The position numbers and the translations under genes are program-made. A DNA stretch of 64,000 bases from Hydrogenophilales bacterium. Its GTDB lineage: Bacteria > Pseudomonadota > Gammaproteobacteria > Burkholderiales > Thiobacillaceae. The notes beneath the pieces are model-generated. The model was not told where the DNA came from. It did no database searches and worked only from the letters and a program-made list of their open reading frames with translations. Where the stretch lies: contig JACPYT010000006.1 of assembly GCA_016195805.1 (NCBI GenBank), positions 1 through 64,000 on the forward strand. Direction: 5' to 3'. Below, piece after piece: positions 27,401-35,660 of the stretch. The stretch's first letter is position 1; every line of letters begins with the position of its first letter.

Positions 27401-27765
27401 GCCTGGGGCTGGAGGCCAAGTTCGAAGCCATCGAATCCGCCGCCCGCACGCTGCTCGCGCAGCCGCACCTGATCCGTTTTTTCGACCCCGCGCAGTACCT
27501 GCGCGCGCACAACGAACTGGCGCTGCTCGACGGCAGCGGACGCCTGCAGCGGCTCGACCGCGTGGTGGAATGCGACGATTCGGTATGGCTGATCGACTAT
27601 AAAACCGGCGACGACAGCCGTAACCTGTCCGATGCACAATTGGCCGAGCGCCATCGTGCGCAGCTGGCGGGATACCGCTCCCTGCTTGCGGAGCTCTACC
27701 CCGCCAAGCCGATCCATGCGGCACTGCTGCTGGCCGATGGGCGCCTGATCCATCTGGAGACCTGA
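24478..27765 (+). CDS. AddA-like UvrD/RecB-type helicase-nuclease
   Basis: 1095 residues. Superfamily 1A helicase motifs in order: Walker A ACAGSGKT (21-28), TFTRKAAQEM, Walker B LLLDEFQDTN (near 395), GDPKQAIYRFR, LTIHGAKGLE and LYVALTRAEQ. A C-terminal PD-(D/E)XK nuclease follows (RGELFHACLERH, then LQRLDRVVE and LIDYKTG). Both nuclease domains of the pair look intact, as in AddAB, so this is probably the organism's RecBCD equivalent. Its gene overlaps the AddB-like gene and is followed 2 bp later by a methyltransferase gene. Confidence 0.9.
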   Translation: MREPLDNTAALDPTRSVVVEACAGSGKTWLLVSRMLRLLLAGAAPSELLAITFTRKAAQEMTDRLHEWLRLLALEDDATVRAFLRAREVPYDKIDALLPRARGLLEAVLTAQPGPTVTTFHGWFLDLLKRAPLEAGLPWGAPLLERTRQLQDEVRDRLLAQWAAAPGSPEGTALLALLSDIGEHNLRALLRNFVQARAEWWAYTDGQPDPVAYALDQLRPGLHTDLDSDPVAAFWADESIVARVKRVGLALEKGSETERKKGVSIQQALADADFDGLRRKILKADGGRLASKATKGLLGALAAEADAYLRDYETLENALEDIARQQTDQRIWTLNRRGLLLGHALLSAYQDAKTQQGVIDFADAEWLACRLLQNDEHAPALALKLDARYRHLLLDEFQDTNPLQWQALSTWLFEARGGESDMTVFMVGDPKQAIYRFRRGEARVFDAAADFLATHFGAARFSTDMTRRLAPAVVQAINPVFVEVEGFAEHTHAPENDNRPGALRSLPVQAEKTEAATVESLPHEGTPIHYAASGQVWDRMRNPLTTPQPEADDRAVHEEARQFAHILRDEVLGRWGVVDDETSRAARPGDVMALVRKRTHLHLYERELEAARIPFITSRRGGLLHALEAQDLLAQLETLLLPHADLKLAHVLKSPLFGCSDNDLLWVFAPQPPDAARGWERLTTLAGRTDCPPTLTRAARLLTRWRTHCGTLPVHDLLDRIYFEGDLEARYAAAVPEAMRPQVAANLRAFMQLALTQDAGRYPTLAGFIRELASLIDDADAAPGEGLAADGENAVRLLTIHGAKGLEAPIVWLLGGSDHQKGESYAVLAPWPPDAARPLHFSLFGKAGERGAAREHWFADEATLARKESDNLLYVALTRAEQALIVSGDADRNAWLQRVDAAWQGMDLPADLPAAAAREADRVPAPARIDAPAVGQRAAEAAANPEAARGELFHACLERHAPPSAPRDLPALAARLGLEAKFEAIESAARTLLAQPHLIRFFDPAQYLRAHNELALLDGSGRLQRLDRVVECDDSVWLIDYKTGDDSRNLSDAQLAERHRAQLAGYRSLLAELYPAKPIHAALLLADGRLIHLET

Positions 27766-27767
27766 AC

Positions 27768-28364
27768 GTGACCGACAAGCCTTTTTCCGAATCCTGCGTA
27801 CAGAACCGCGAACCCATCATGGCGGTATTGCGCGGGCTGTTCGCCGACCGCAGCCATGTGCTGGAAGTCGGCAGCGGTACCGGCCAGCATGCCGTGTATT
27901 TCGCGGCCGAGCTGACTCACCTGCGCTGGCAGACCGCCGACGTGCCCGAGCATCATGCGGGGATCCGCTTGTGGCTGGCCGAAGCCGGGCTGGCCAACGT
28001 ATTGCCGCCGCTTGCACTCGACGTCAATCAGACCGGCTGGTGCAGCGGTCGCTACGACGCGGTGTTTTCGGCCAACACGCTCCACATCATGAGCTGGCCC
28101 GAAGTCGAAAAATTTTTCGGGGGCGTGGGCAAGGTCCTGGAAGCCGGCGGCTTCCTGGCGGTATACGGCCCGTTCAACTACGGCGGCCGCTACACGTCGG
28201 AAAGCAATGCGCGTTTCGACGCCTGGCTGAAGGCACGCGACCCGGCTTCGGGCGTGCGCGATTTCGAGGCGGTGGATGCGCTGGCGCGCGCGCAAGGGCT
28301 GCACCTGCAACAGGACATCGCGATGCCGGCGAACAATCGCACGCTCGTGTGGCGCATGGCTTAG
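27768..28364 (+). CDS. DUF938 SAM-dependent methyltransferase-like protein
   Basis: 198 residues starting with GTG two bases after the AddA-like stop. The SAM-binding loop VLEVGSGTGQHAVYFA and the family-specific N-terminus (FSESCVQNREPIM) identify DUF938. The substrate of this family is not known. Its position suggests co-transcription with the nuclease pair, but a functional link is unproven. Confidence 0.9.
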   Translation: MTDKPFSESCVQNREPIMAVLRGLFADRSHVLEVGSGTGQHAVYFAAELTHLRWQTADVPEHHAGIRLWLAEAGLANVLPPLALDVNQTGWCSGRYDAVFSANTLHIMSWPEVEKFFGGVGKVLEAGGFLAVYGPFNYGGRYTSESNARFDAWLKARDPASGVRDFEAVDALARAQGLHLQQDIAMPANNRTLVWRMA

Positions 28365-28442
28365 ACGAATTTACCCCAACGCCGGCTTCCTCTTGCAGGG
28401 GGCTTTGCTATAACACAACCATCATGAGGTTGGGGAACACGC

Positions 28443-28781
28443 ATGCGCATTGCCGAATTGATCCAGCGCTGGGGCCAGGCGGGCCATGCACGCTCGGACG
28501 TGCGTGCCTATACCGTCCATTTGCCGCTGCGTGATGCCGCCCGCATCGAAGCGCTGCACGTGATGTATCCCGGCCGCAGCGACTCCCAGTTGATGGCCGA
28601 CCTGATTCGCGCCGCGCTCGACGAACTGGAGGTCGCCATGCCCTACGTCCCGGGCAACCGCATCATCGCCGAAGACGACTATGGCGATCCGATCTATGAG
28701 GATCTCGGCCCCACCCCGCAGTTCTATTCGCTGTCGCACGAAATCCTGCGCAAGCTGGCCACCACGCCGCTAGACAAATAG
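28443..28781 (+). CDS. Uncharacterised protein with ribbon-helix-helix-like core
   Basis: 112 residues. The segment AYTVHLPLRDAARIEALHV...SQLMADLIRAALDELE has the strand-helix-helix spacing of a ribbon-helix-helix DNA-binding domain, followed by an acidic Tyr/Pro-rich tail. Homologues in Betaproteobacteria carry the name type 1 pili tip component, for which the sequence gives no support. No pilus genes are nearby. Monocistronic by spacing. Confidence 0.72.
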   Translation: MRIAELIQRWGQAGHARSDVRAYTVHLPLRDAARIEALHVMYPGRSDSQLMADLIRAALDELEVAMPYVPGNRIIAEDDYGDPIYEDLGPTPQFYSLSHEILRKLATTPLDK

Positions 28782-28912
28782 CTGTCGAATTAATTTACAT
28801 TTCCCGCCCTGCCGCACGGCACACGCAGCGCACGGCATTGTTTCTTATGGTGTTTATTTCCTGGCACACCGCTTGCTGTCCCCCTCATACAACAATTCAA
28901 ATTGCGGACATC

Positions 28913-29152
28913 ATGTATCTTGGCCCAGCTTTCCTCTTTGCAGCATTCGCCAGTCTGTTTTATGTCCCTAGCTTTCTGGACATACCCTTGGGGATGCTCA
29001 CCTCGCGCCAGCTCATTTCGGAATTGCTGTTTTCCATCTTTGCACTGATCGCGCTGGCCGCGCTGGCACGCTCGATCGAGCTCGATCCGGTGTGGCCATG
29101 GCGGCCGGGATTCCGCCGCCTGTTGAGCGTGCTGTTGGGACGGGCACAGTAA
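28913..29152 (+). CDS. Small hypothetical membrane protein
   Basis: 79 residues from the ATG at 28913 with two hydrophobic helices (LGPAFLFAAFASLFYV and LLFSIFALIALAALA) and a basic tail. An upstream in-frame ATG at 28838 would add a Cys/His-rich leader that looks untranslated. No family recognised. It could be a chance frame, though the membrane pattern and coding-like third positions support it moderately. Confidence 0.5.
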   Translation: MYLGPAFLFAAFASLFYVPSFLDIPLGMLTSRQLISELLFSIFALIALAALARSIELDPVWPWRPGFRRLLSVLLGRAQ

Positions 29153-29217
29153 GCGCACCACCTCTATTTGCCGTCAGCCCGGCATAAAATAGCGGCTTTC
29201 CGTTCCGACCAGCCGCC

Positions 29218-30444
29218 ATGCCCGTCAACCTTACCGCTCCCGACCCCGCTTCCCTGCTGCCCGTTGCCGGCCTGCGCCTCGGCATCGCCTCTGCCGGCAT
29301 CAAGAAACCGGGGCGGCGCGATATCACGCTGATCGAACTCGCGGCAGGCAGCCAGGTCGCCGGCGTGTTCACGCAAAACCGCTTCTGCGCAGCACCGGTC
29401 ACGCTGTGCAGGCAGCATCTGGCACACGGCGGCATTCGCGCGCTGGTGATCAACACCGGCAACGCCAACGCCGGCACCGGCGAGGAAGGCCTGAAACGCG
29501 CGCGCCAGACCTGCGAAGCGGTGGCACACCTGATGGGATGCGCGGCCGAGGCCGTGCTGCCGTTTTCCACCGGCGTCATCCTGGAGCCGCTGCCGATCGA
29601 CAAGATCCTGCCCGCGCTGCCCGCCGCCCAGACCGATCTCGCGCCCGATCACTGGAGCGAGGCCGCGCACGCGATCATGACCACCGACATCGTCGCCAAG
29701 GGCGCGTCGCGCCAGACGCAGGTCAGCGGCAAAACGGTGACGGTAACCGGCATCGCCAAAGGTTCCGGCATGATCCATCCCAACATGGCGACCATGCTGG
29801 GCTACGTGGCGACCGACGCGGCGATCGCGCCCGGCCTGATGCAGCAGCTGGTGAAGGCGGTAGCCGACGTCTCGTTCAACTGCGTCACCGTCGACGGCGA
29901 CACCTCGACCAACGACAGCTTCATCCTGATCGCTACCAGTCAGGCCGGCAACGCCGAAATTGCCGACGCTGCGGGGGCGGATTATGCGGCGCTGAAAGCA
30001 GCCTTGAGCGACGTCGCCATCGAGCTCGCGCAGGCCATGGCGCGCGACGGCGAAGGCGCGACCAAGTTCATGACGATAGCCGTCGAAGGTGGCCGCGACC
30101 AGGCCGAATGCAAGCAGGTCGCCTATGCCATTGCGCGCTCGCCGCTGGTCAAGACCGCGTTCTTCGCCAGCGATCCCAACCTAGGCCGCATCCTTGCGGC
30201 CATCGGCTACGCGGGTGTGAACGACCTCGACGTCAATGCACTGCAGGTCTACCTGGGCGACGTGCTGGTCGCCGAGAAGGGCGGTCGCGCAGCGAGCTAT
30301 ACCGAGGCACAGGGCGCGGCGGTGATGCGCGAGGCCGACATCACGGTACGCGTCGTACTCAATCGCGGCAGCATTAACGCCACCGTGTGGACCTGCGACT
30401 TCTCCTACGACTACGTCAAGATCAACGCGGAGTACCGTACCTGA
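29218..30444 (+). CDS. argJ: Bifunctional ornithine acetyltransferase/N-acetylglutamate synthase
   Basis: 408 residues, full length. The autocleavage site [15 protein letters not shown] places the nucleophilic Thr at residue 192; the precursor self-cleaves there into alpha and beta chains. It transfers acetyl from N-acetylornithine to glutamate in the cyclic arginine pathway, and may also use acetyl-CoA. No other arginine gene is in the window. Confidence 0.97.
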   Translation: MPVNLTAPDPASLLPVAGLRLGIASAGIKKPGRRDITLIELAAGSQVAGVFTQNRFCAAPVTLCRQHLAHGGIRALVINTGNANAGTGEEGLKRARQTCEAVAHLMGCAAEAVLPFSTGVILEPLPIDKILPALPAAQTDLAPDHWSEAAHAIMTTDIVAKGASRQTQVSGKTVTVTGIAKGSGMIHPNMATMLGYVATDAAIAPGLMQQLVKAVADVSFNCVTVDGDTSTNDSFILIATSQAGNAEIADAAGADYAALKAALSDVAIELAQAMARDGEGATKFMTIAVEGGRDQAECKQVAYAIARSPLVKTAFFASDPNLGRILAAIGYAGVNDLDVNALQVYLGDVLVAEKGGRAASYTEAQGAAVMREADITVRVVLNRGSINATVWTCDFSYDYVKINAEYRT

Positions 30445-30448
30445 TGCC

Positions 30449-30934
30449 ATGAGCGTTCAGCTGACCGTCGAGCAAGCCGCCTTTCTTCAGGGCCCGGTGT
30501 CGATCAACGTCGCCGCCGCCGGGCGCGACGGCTGGCCGCAGGTATGCCGTGCGCAGGGCTGCGTGATCGCACGCGACCGCCGGACGGTGACGCTGCTGCT
30601 CTCGGCTCGGCGCGGGCGCGAGTTGCTCGACGCGCTGGACGCCGGCAGCGGAATTGCGGCGGTATTCAGCCGGCCGTCGACGCACGCGACGCTGCAGCTC
30701 AAGGCCGTACGTGCGGAACGGGTGACGCTGAATGCGGCGCTACGCGCCGACAACGGGCGCTATGCGCAGGCTTTCGCCGACGAACTGGTGGGGCTGGGCT
30801 TTGGCGCCGAACTCGGGCAGAACCTGACCACCGTGATGACGAGCAACGATCTGACCGCGCTGCGCTTTGCCCCGGAAATCGTCTTCGACCAGACGCCCGG
30901 CCCCGCCGCCGGGCGCGTGTTGGCAACAACATGA
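30449..30934 (+). CDS. PPOX-fold (pyridoxamine 5'-phosphate oxidase-like) protein
   Basis: 161 residues with a split-barrel flavin-binding pattern: GPVSINVAAAGRDGWPQVCRAQGC followed by strands VTLLLSARRGRELLDAL and GIAAVFSRPSTHATLQLK. Probably binds FMN, F420 or haem; the ligand cannot be read from sequence. The stop overlaps the next gene (ATGA), so it works alongside the PPOX-GAF protein. Confidence 0.8.
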   Translation: MSVQLTVEQAAFLQGPVSINVAAAGRDGWPQVCRAQGCVIARDRRTVTLLLSARRGRELLDALDAGSGIAAVFSRPSTHATLQLKAVRAERVTLNAALRADNGRYAQAFADELVGLGFGAELGQNLTTVMTSNDLTALRFAPEIVFDQTPGPAAGRVLATT

Positions 30935-32235
30935 AGCCCACGCTCGAAGCCATGCGGTCCTGCCTCGACGGCGCGATCCCCGCCGTCGTCGCCACCTGCG
31001 CCCGGGATGGCACGCCCAATGTCGCCTATGCCTCGCAGGTGCATTACGTCGATGCCGAGCACGTGGCGCTGTCGTACCAGTTCTTCAGCAAGACGCGCGA
31101 AAATGTGCTCGCCCATCCCTACGCGCAGGTGCAGGTGATCGAGCCCGGCAGCTTCCGCCACTTCCGCCTCAAGCTGCATTACATGCGCACCGAAACCGGC
31201 GGGCCGCTGTTCGAATACATGAAGGCGCAGCTCGCCGGCATCGCCGCGCAGACCCGCATGGACAAGGTGTTCATGCTGCGCGGTGCAGACATCTACCGGG
31301 TGCTCGACATCGAGTCGGTCGATTCCCACCTCCCGCCCGCACCATTGCCGTCCGATGCACTGCTGAGCCTGCGCCGCACGCTCGAGCTGCTGGGCGATGC
31401 GACCGATCTGTCGGATCTGGCCGACCGCGCGCTCGCCGCGCTGACACCCGGCTTCGGCATCCGTCACGCGTTGCTGTTGATGCAGGACGAGACCGGCGAC
31501 ACGCTCTATACGCTGGGGAGCCTGGGCTATCCGGACTCCGGGATCGGGGCGGAAGTGAAGATCGGCGAGGGCCTCATCGGCGTTGCCGCGCGCGAGCGGA
31601 TTCCCATCCGCATCAACTACCGTACCGGCGACTATACCTACCAGGCGGCGATGCGCGCGACGAATGCGACCGAGCCGCGCATCCCCCTGCCGCTGCTGGC
31701 CAATCCGCACAGCCGCATCGCCGTCCCGCTGATCCACGGCGGCCGGTCCGTCGGCGTGCTCTACGCCGAAAGCGAGCAGGATGCCTTCTTCAGCCACGCC
31801 GACGAGGACGCGCTGGTCGTCTACGCCCACCATCTTGCCGCGCTGGTCGCACAGGCGGCGTGCGAATCCGACGACACCGAACCCGCGCACATCGAGCCCG
31901 CCGCGCGGCCCAGCGGCGCACCGCTCGCGGTGCGCTACTTCGCCGCCGACCACAGCGTCTTCATCGACAACGACTACCTCATCAAGGGTGTCGCCGGCAG
32001 CATCCTGTGGACGCTGCTCAACGAGCACGCGAGCAACGGTCGCCGCGATTTCTGCAACCGCGAACTGCGGCGCGACCCGCGCCTGCCGCTGCCCGATTTC
32101 GGCGACAACCTGGAGACGCGTCTGATCCTGCTGCAACGCCGGCTCGCCGAGCGCTGCCCGACGATCGCACTGGAAAAGACCGGACGCGGCCGCTTCCGGC
32201 TGAACGTCGGGCGTCCATTGCAACTCAGCGCCTGA
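30931..32235 (+). CDS. PPOX-GAF-winged-helix sensor protein
   Basis: 434 residues in three parts. Residues 1-130 form a PPOX split barrel (IPAVVATCARDGTPNVAYASQVHYVD); about 150-315 form a GAF domain (LGDATDLSDLADRALAAL ... GEGLIGVAARERIPIRI); about 350-434 look like a winged-helix module (DYLIKGVAGSILWTLL ... TGRGRFRLNV). The combination suggests a sensor of a flavin or haem-bound signal with an output on DNA, but the winged-helix call is tentative. It is translationally coupled to the upstream PPOX gene. Confidence 0.8.
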   Translation: MKPTLEAMRSCLDGAIPAVVATCARDGTPNVAYASQVHYVDAEHVALSYQFFSKTRENVLAHPYAQVQVIEPGSFRHFRLKLHYMRTETGGPLFEYMKAQLAGIAAQTRMDKVFMLRGADIYRVLDIESVDSHLPPAPLPSDALLSLRRTLELLGDATDLSDLADRALAALTPGFGIRHALLLMQDETGDTLYTLGSLGYPDSGIGAEVKIGEGLIGVAARERIPIRINYRTGDYTYQAAMRATNATEPRIPLPLLANPHSRIAVPLIHGGRSVGVLYAESEQDAFFSHADEDALVVYAHHLAALVAQAACESDDTEPAHIEPAARPSGAPLAVRYFAADHSVFIDNDYLIKGVAGSILWTLLNEHASNGRRDFCNRELRRDPRLPLPDFGDNLETRLILLQRRLAERCPTIALEKTGRGRFRLNVGRPLQLSA

Positions 32236-32244
32236 GCCGCACGG

Positions 32245-33225
32245 TCAGGACGCCGCGACCGCCATCTCCGCCAGCATGCCCTGCACCGCCTGTACCACCG
32301 CCTCGGCGGTCGGCAGCGCGGCCTGCTCCAGCACCCACGAGGACGCGCCCGGCGCGTCCGGACCGGTCAGCCGCACCACCGGTGCGCGCAGGACGTCGAA
32401 TGCCCGGGTAGCGGCCAGCGCCGCCAGTTCCGCCGCCATGCCGCATAACCCGCTGGCTTCGGTGACGACGACCAGCCGTCCGGTCTTGCGCAGCGAATTC
32501 AGCACCGTCGCCTCGTCCAACGGCTTCAGCGTGCGCAGGTCGATCACCTCGGCGGCGATGCCTTGCGCCTGCAACTGTGCAGCCGCCTGCAGGCACGCTT
32601 CGACCGTCTTGGCATAGCTCACCAGCGTCACGTCGGTGCCCGCGCGGCGCACCGCGGCCTGACCGAGCGGGACCAGATGCTCGCGATCGTCGGGCACCTC
32701 GCCCTCCTGATGCAGCAAGGCGAGGTCGCTGAAAAACAGCACCGGATTGTCGTCACGGATCGCCGCCTTCAAGAGGCCCTTGAAGTCCGCCGGCGTCGAC
32801 GGCATCACCACCTTGAGGCCCGGCGCATGCACAAACATCGCTTCCAGGTTGTGGTTGTGCTGTGCGCCGACACACCAGCCGCTGCCGGTCATGCTCATCG
32901 CGACCAGCGGGAAGTCGAACTGCCCCCCCGACAGGTAGCGCAGCTTGCCGGCGCTGTTGACCAGCGCGTCCATCGCATAGGTGAGGAAAGGCGCGAACAG
33001 CAGGTCGATCACCGGCCGCAGGCCGCTGGCGGCAGCGCCCACGGCGGTGCCGGCGATGATGGCCTCGGCCAGCGGGGTGTTGCGCACACGCGCCGCGCCA
33101 AAATCCTGCACCAGGTCGCGACGCTTGGTGGCGACGCCTTCGCCCATCAGGAGCACGCGTGCGTCGCGCTGCATTTCCTCGGCGAGCGCCTGATGGATCG
33201 CCTGCTCGGTCGTCATGCGGCTCAT
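32245..33225 (-). CDS. 2-oxoacid dehydrogenase E1 beta subunit (pyruvate dehydrogenase/acetoin dehydrogenase type)
   Basis: 326 residues: transketolase pyrimidine domain (TTEQAIHQALAEEMQRD, VRNTPLAEAIIAGTAVGAA) and C-terminal domain (RRAGTDVTLVSYAKTVEACL, ASSWVLEQA). Pairs with the E1 alpha subunit to decarboxylate a 2-oxoacid on TPP. The ATG at 33225 overlaps the E1 alpha stop. No E2 or E3 gene follows, which is unusual. Confidence 0.9.
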   Translation of the reverse strand: MSRMTTEQAIHQALAEEMQRDARVLLMGEGVATKRRDLVQDFGAARVRNTPLAEAIIAGTAVGAAASGLRPVIDLLFAPFLTYAMDALVNSAGKLRYLSGGQFDFPLVAMSMTGSGWCVGAQHNHNLEAMFVHAPGLKVVMPSTPADFKGLLKAAIRDDNPVLFFSDLALLHQEGEVPDDREHLVPLGQAAVRRAGTDVTLVSYAKTVEACLQAAAQLQAQGIAAEVIDLRTLKPLDEATVLNSLRKTGRLVVVTEASGLCGMAAELAALAATRAFDVLRAPVVRLTGPDAPGASSWVLEQAALPTAEAVVQAVQGMLAEMAVAAS

Positions 33226-34190
33226 GGCTGGACTCCTTGTTCGGCGTACACGTGGCGGGTGAGGGTGCGCGGGTCGGGCCACGCGCTTGCCTGGGCGAAG
33301 CTCACGGCCGCCTCGATACGTGCGGCGGCCTGTTGACGTAGTTGCGTCAGGCCCGCCGCATCAAGCGCATTCTGCGCGAGCAGGCGGTCGGCCTGATTTT
33401 GCACGGGATCGCGCGCCTGCCAGTGCGCCAGTTCGTCGGCATCGACGTAAGCCTGGTCGTCGGGTTCGAAGTGCCCGCGCAGCCGGTAGGTGACGAGTTC
33501 CAGGAAACGCGGACGACCGTCCGCGCGGATCGCAGCGACCGCTTCGCACGCGGCCGCATGCACCGCCTCGACGTCGTTGCCGTCGACCGTCGCGACCGGC
33601 AGGCCATGGCCCGCTGCCCAGTCGGCGATCGCGTTGTCGGGCATGGTTTCGCGGCGGTGCACGAAGGCCTGCCAGTCGTTGTTCTCGCAAACGAACAGCA
33701 GCGGCAACTGCCATTGCACAGCGAGATTGAGCGATTCGTGGAAGATGCCTTCGCAGGCTGCGCCATCGCCGAAGAACACCGCGACGATCCCGCCCGGCTC
33801 GCCCTGTCCCATCTTCTGCGCGAGTGCCACGCCGGGAGCCATCGACAGCTCGCCGCCGACGATGGTCGAGGTGAGCACGACGCCGAGTTCCTTCGCCGAG
33901 ATGTGCAGGCTGCCGCTGCGGCCACCGCAGTAGCCATCGACGCGACCCAGCACCTCGGCCATCAGGCGGCCGGGGTCGGCCCCGCGCGCGATCAGGTGGG
34001 CAGCGCTGCGATGGTTGGTGAGAATGCGGTCGCGTGCCTCCAGCGCGTCGACCACGCCGACAGCACACGCCTCCTGGCCGACGCTGGTACAGGTGCCGGG
34101 TGCGCCGGCGCGCTGCAGTTCGACGAGCGTCTCCTCGTAGGCGCGGACCCGCAGCATCGTCTCCAGCCTGCGAACAGCAGCGGCACTCAC
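33222..34190 (-). CDS. 2-oxoacid dehydrogenase E1 alpha subunit
   Basis: 322 residues. The TPP motif FFGDGAACEGIFHESLNLA...CENN is intact, as is the upstream SLHISAKELG segment corresponding to the substrate channel (GGRSGSMH-like). The GTG at 34190 overlaps the cytochrome c stop as GTGA; the long open frame upstream lies within the cytochrome gene and is not protein-like. Forms an alpha2beta2 E1 with the downstream gene. Pyruvate, acetoin or branched-chain acids are all possible substrates. Confidence 0.9.
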   Translation of the reverse strand: MSAAAVRRLETMLRVRAYEETLVELQRAGAPGTCTSVGQEACAVGVVDALEARDRILTNHRSAAHLIARGADPGRLMAEVLGRVDGYCGGRSGSLHISAKELGVVLTSTIVGGELSMAPGVALAQKMGQGEPGGIVAVFFGDGAACEGIFHESLNLAVQWQLPLLFVCENNDWQAFVHRRETMPDNAIADWAAGHGLPVATVDGNDVEAVHAAACEAVAAIRADGRPRFLELVTYRLRGHFEPDDQAYVDADELAHWQARDPVQNQADRLLAQNALDAAGLTQLRQQAAARIEAAVSFAQASAWPDPRTLTRHVYAEQGVQP

Positions 34191-34684
34191 TGGGCTACCT
34201 GCGTCGGCAGGTTCTTCGGCGTCAGGTCGAGATACGGCGTGGCGACCGGCCCGCCCGGCGGCACATAGGCCGGCACCGCCTGACCTTTCGGTCCCAGGCT
34301 GCGCACGTAACGATAGATCGCCTTGAGGTCGGCGTCGCTCATGGCGCGCAAGGAGGGCGCCGGCATCGGCGGCCGCATCGGCTGGCGCACCCGCACGAGC
34401 CAGGCTTTCTCGTCCATCTGCTGGACCAGCTGGCGCAGGTTGGCGGGGTAGGTCGTGCCCCACGGCCCGTGCCAGCCCATCGAATCGCCGGTGAGCCACT
34501 CGGCTTCCGGCACCTGGCCGTCCTTCTGCATGTAGCCGGGGGTATGGCAGTCGTTGCAGCCCGAGGTCCGGACCAGATAGCGGCCGTGGCGGATCTCGGC
34601 GGCGTCTCCTCCGCCCTGGGCCCAGGCCGCGAGGGGAATCAGGCCGGCGAGCAGCGCCCCCGCGATTTTCATGGATGTGTTCAT
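34187..34684 (-). CDS. Periplasmic c-type cytochrome
   Basis: 165 residues. A signal peptide (cleavage near AWAQ, residue 22) is followed by one haem c motif CNDCH at residues 43-47, and the distal Met candidates lie in PMRPPMPAPSLRAMSDADL. The SD GGAG lies close before the ATG at 34684. It is the first gene of an operon with E1 alpha and beta, coupled by overlapping stop and start. The haem segment resembles cytochrome subunits of periplasmic alcohol and aldehyde dehydrogenases. Confidence 0.9.
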   Translation of the reverse strand: MNTSMKIAGALLAGLIPLAAWAQGGGDAAEIRHGRYLVRTSGCNDCHTPGYMQKDGQVPEAEWLTGDSMGWHGPWGTTYPANLRQLVQQMDEKAWLVRVRQPMRPPMPAPSLRAMSDADLKAIYRYVRSLGPKGQAVPAYVPPGGPVATPYLDLTPKNLPTQVAQ

Positions 34685-34820
34685 GGTCTCTCCTTCCTTG
34701 TTTACCGGACGCGCAGTGCATCCGAATGACCGGGAGCTTAGGCGGATCGCCGGGCGCGCGTTGATAAGTCTTTGCTAGCGGAAACCTAAATTTTTCCTAA
34801 GCCGGCGCTAGAATCTGCGG

Positions 34821-35660
34821 ATGACCGACCTTGCTGCCCTCCTGCCCCGCATCGAGCGTCTGCTCGACCGCCTCGACAGCGCCGCCGCGCCGCGCGGCCT
34901 CGACTGGAAAACCGTCCGCGCCGCGCGCTGGGCCGCGCAGCCGGGTGCGCTCAAGCCCATCCTGCACCCGCAACGGGTAGCACTGAAAGACTTGCTGGCG
35001 ATCGACGAGCAGAAGCAGCAGGTGGACGCCAACACGCGCCAGTTCGTCGCCGGCAAGCCCGCCAACAACGTGTTGCTGACCGGCGCGCGCGGCTGCGGCA
35101 AGTCCTCGCTGGTGAAGGCAGTGCACGCCAAGTACGCGGCAAAAGGGCTGCGCCTGATCGAGGTGGACAAGGCCGGCCTGCCGCATCTGCCCGATCTGTT
35201 CGATCTGCTGGCGGACGCCGATTACCGCTTCATCGTCTTCATCGACGACCTCAGCTTTGCCGAGCACGAGCCCGGCTACGCCAGCCTCAAGGCCGCGCTC
35301 GACGGCTCGCTGGCCGGGCCGTCGGACAATGTGCTGATTTACGCCACCAGCAATCGCCGCCACCTGATGCCGGAATACATGGCGGAGAACCTGGAAACCC
35401 GTCATCTCGGCGGCGAGGTGCATCCAGGGGAGGCGACCGAGGAAAAGATCTCGCTGTCCGACCGCTTCGGACTGTGGGTGCCGTTTCATGGCATGGACCA
35501 GGACACCTATCTCGCCATCGCGCGGCACTGGGGCGCGATGCTGGGTGCCCCTGCCGACGAAAGTTTCGAGCGCGCCGCACTGCAATGGTCGCTCGGACGC
35601 GGCGCGCGCAATGGCCGGGTGGCCTGGCAGTTCGCGCGCGACTGGGCAGGGCGCCGGTGA
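34821..35660 (+). CDS. DUF815 AAA-type ATPase
   Basis: 279 residues with Walker [11 protein letters not shown] (about 88-97), Walker [11 protein letters not shown], and the sensor-like [14 protein letters not shown] typical of DUF815 proteins. The C-terminus lies over the start of the Nudix gene (GTGA). The cellular role of this family is not established. Confidence 0.9.
   Translation: MTDLAALLPRIERLLDRLDSAAAPRGLDWKTVRAARWAAQPGALKPILHPQRVALKDLLAIDEQKQQVDANTRQFVAGKPANNVLLTGARGCGKSSLVKAVHAKYAAKGLRLIEVDKAGLPHLPDLFDLLADADYRFIVFIDDLSFAEHEPGYASLKAALDGSLAGPSDNVLIYATSNRRHLMPEYMAENLETRHLGGEVHPGEATEEKISLSDRFGLWVPFHGMDQDTYLAIARHWGAMLGAPADESFERAALQWSLGRGARNGRVAWQFARDWAGRR

Noticed and set aside
28409-28414. 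TATAAC as a -10 element before the ribbon-helix-helix-like gene
   Set aside because: The nearest TTGCAG is only 10 bp away, too close for a sigma-70 promoter.
28838-28912. Longer N-terminus for the small membrane protein
   Set aside because: The added residues include a Cys/His-rich stretch unlike a signal peptide, and no SD precedes that ATG.
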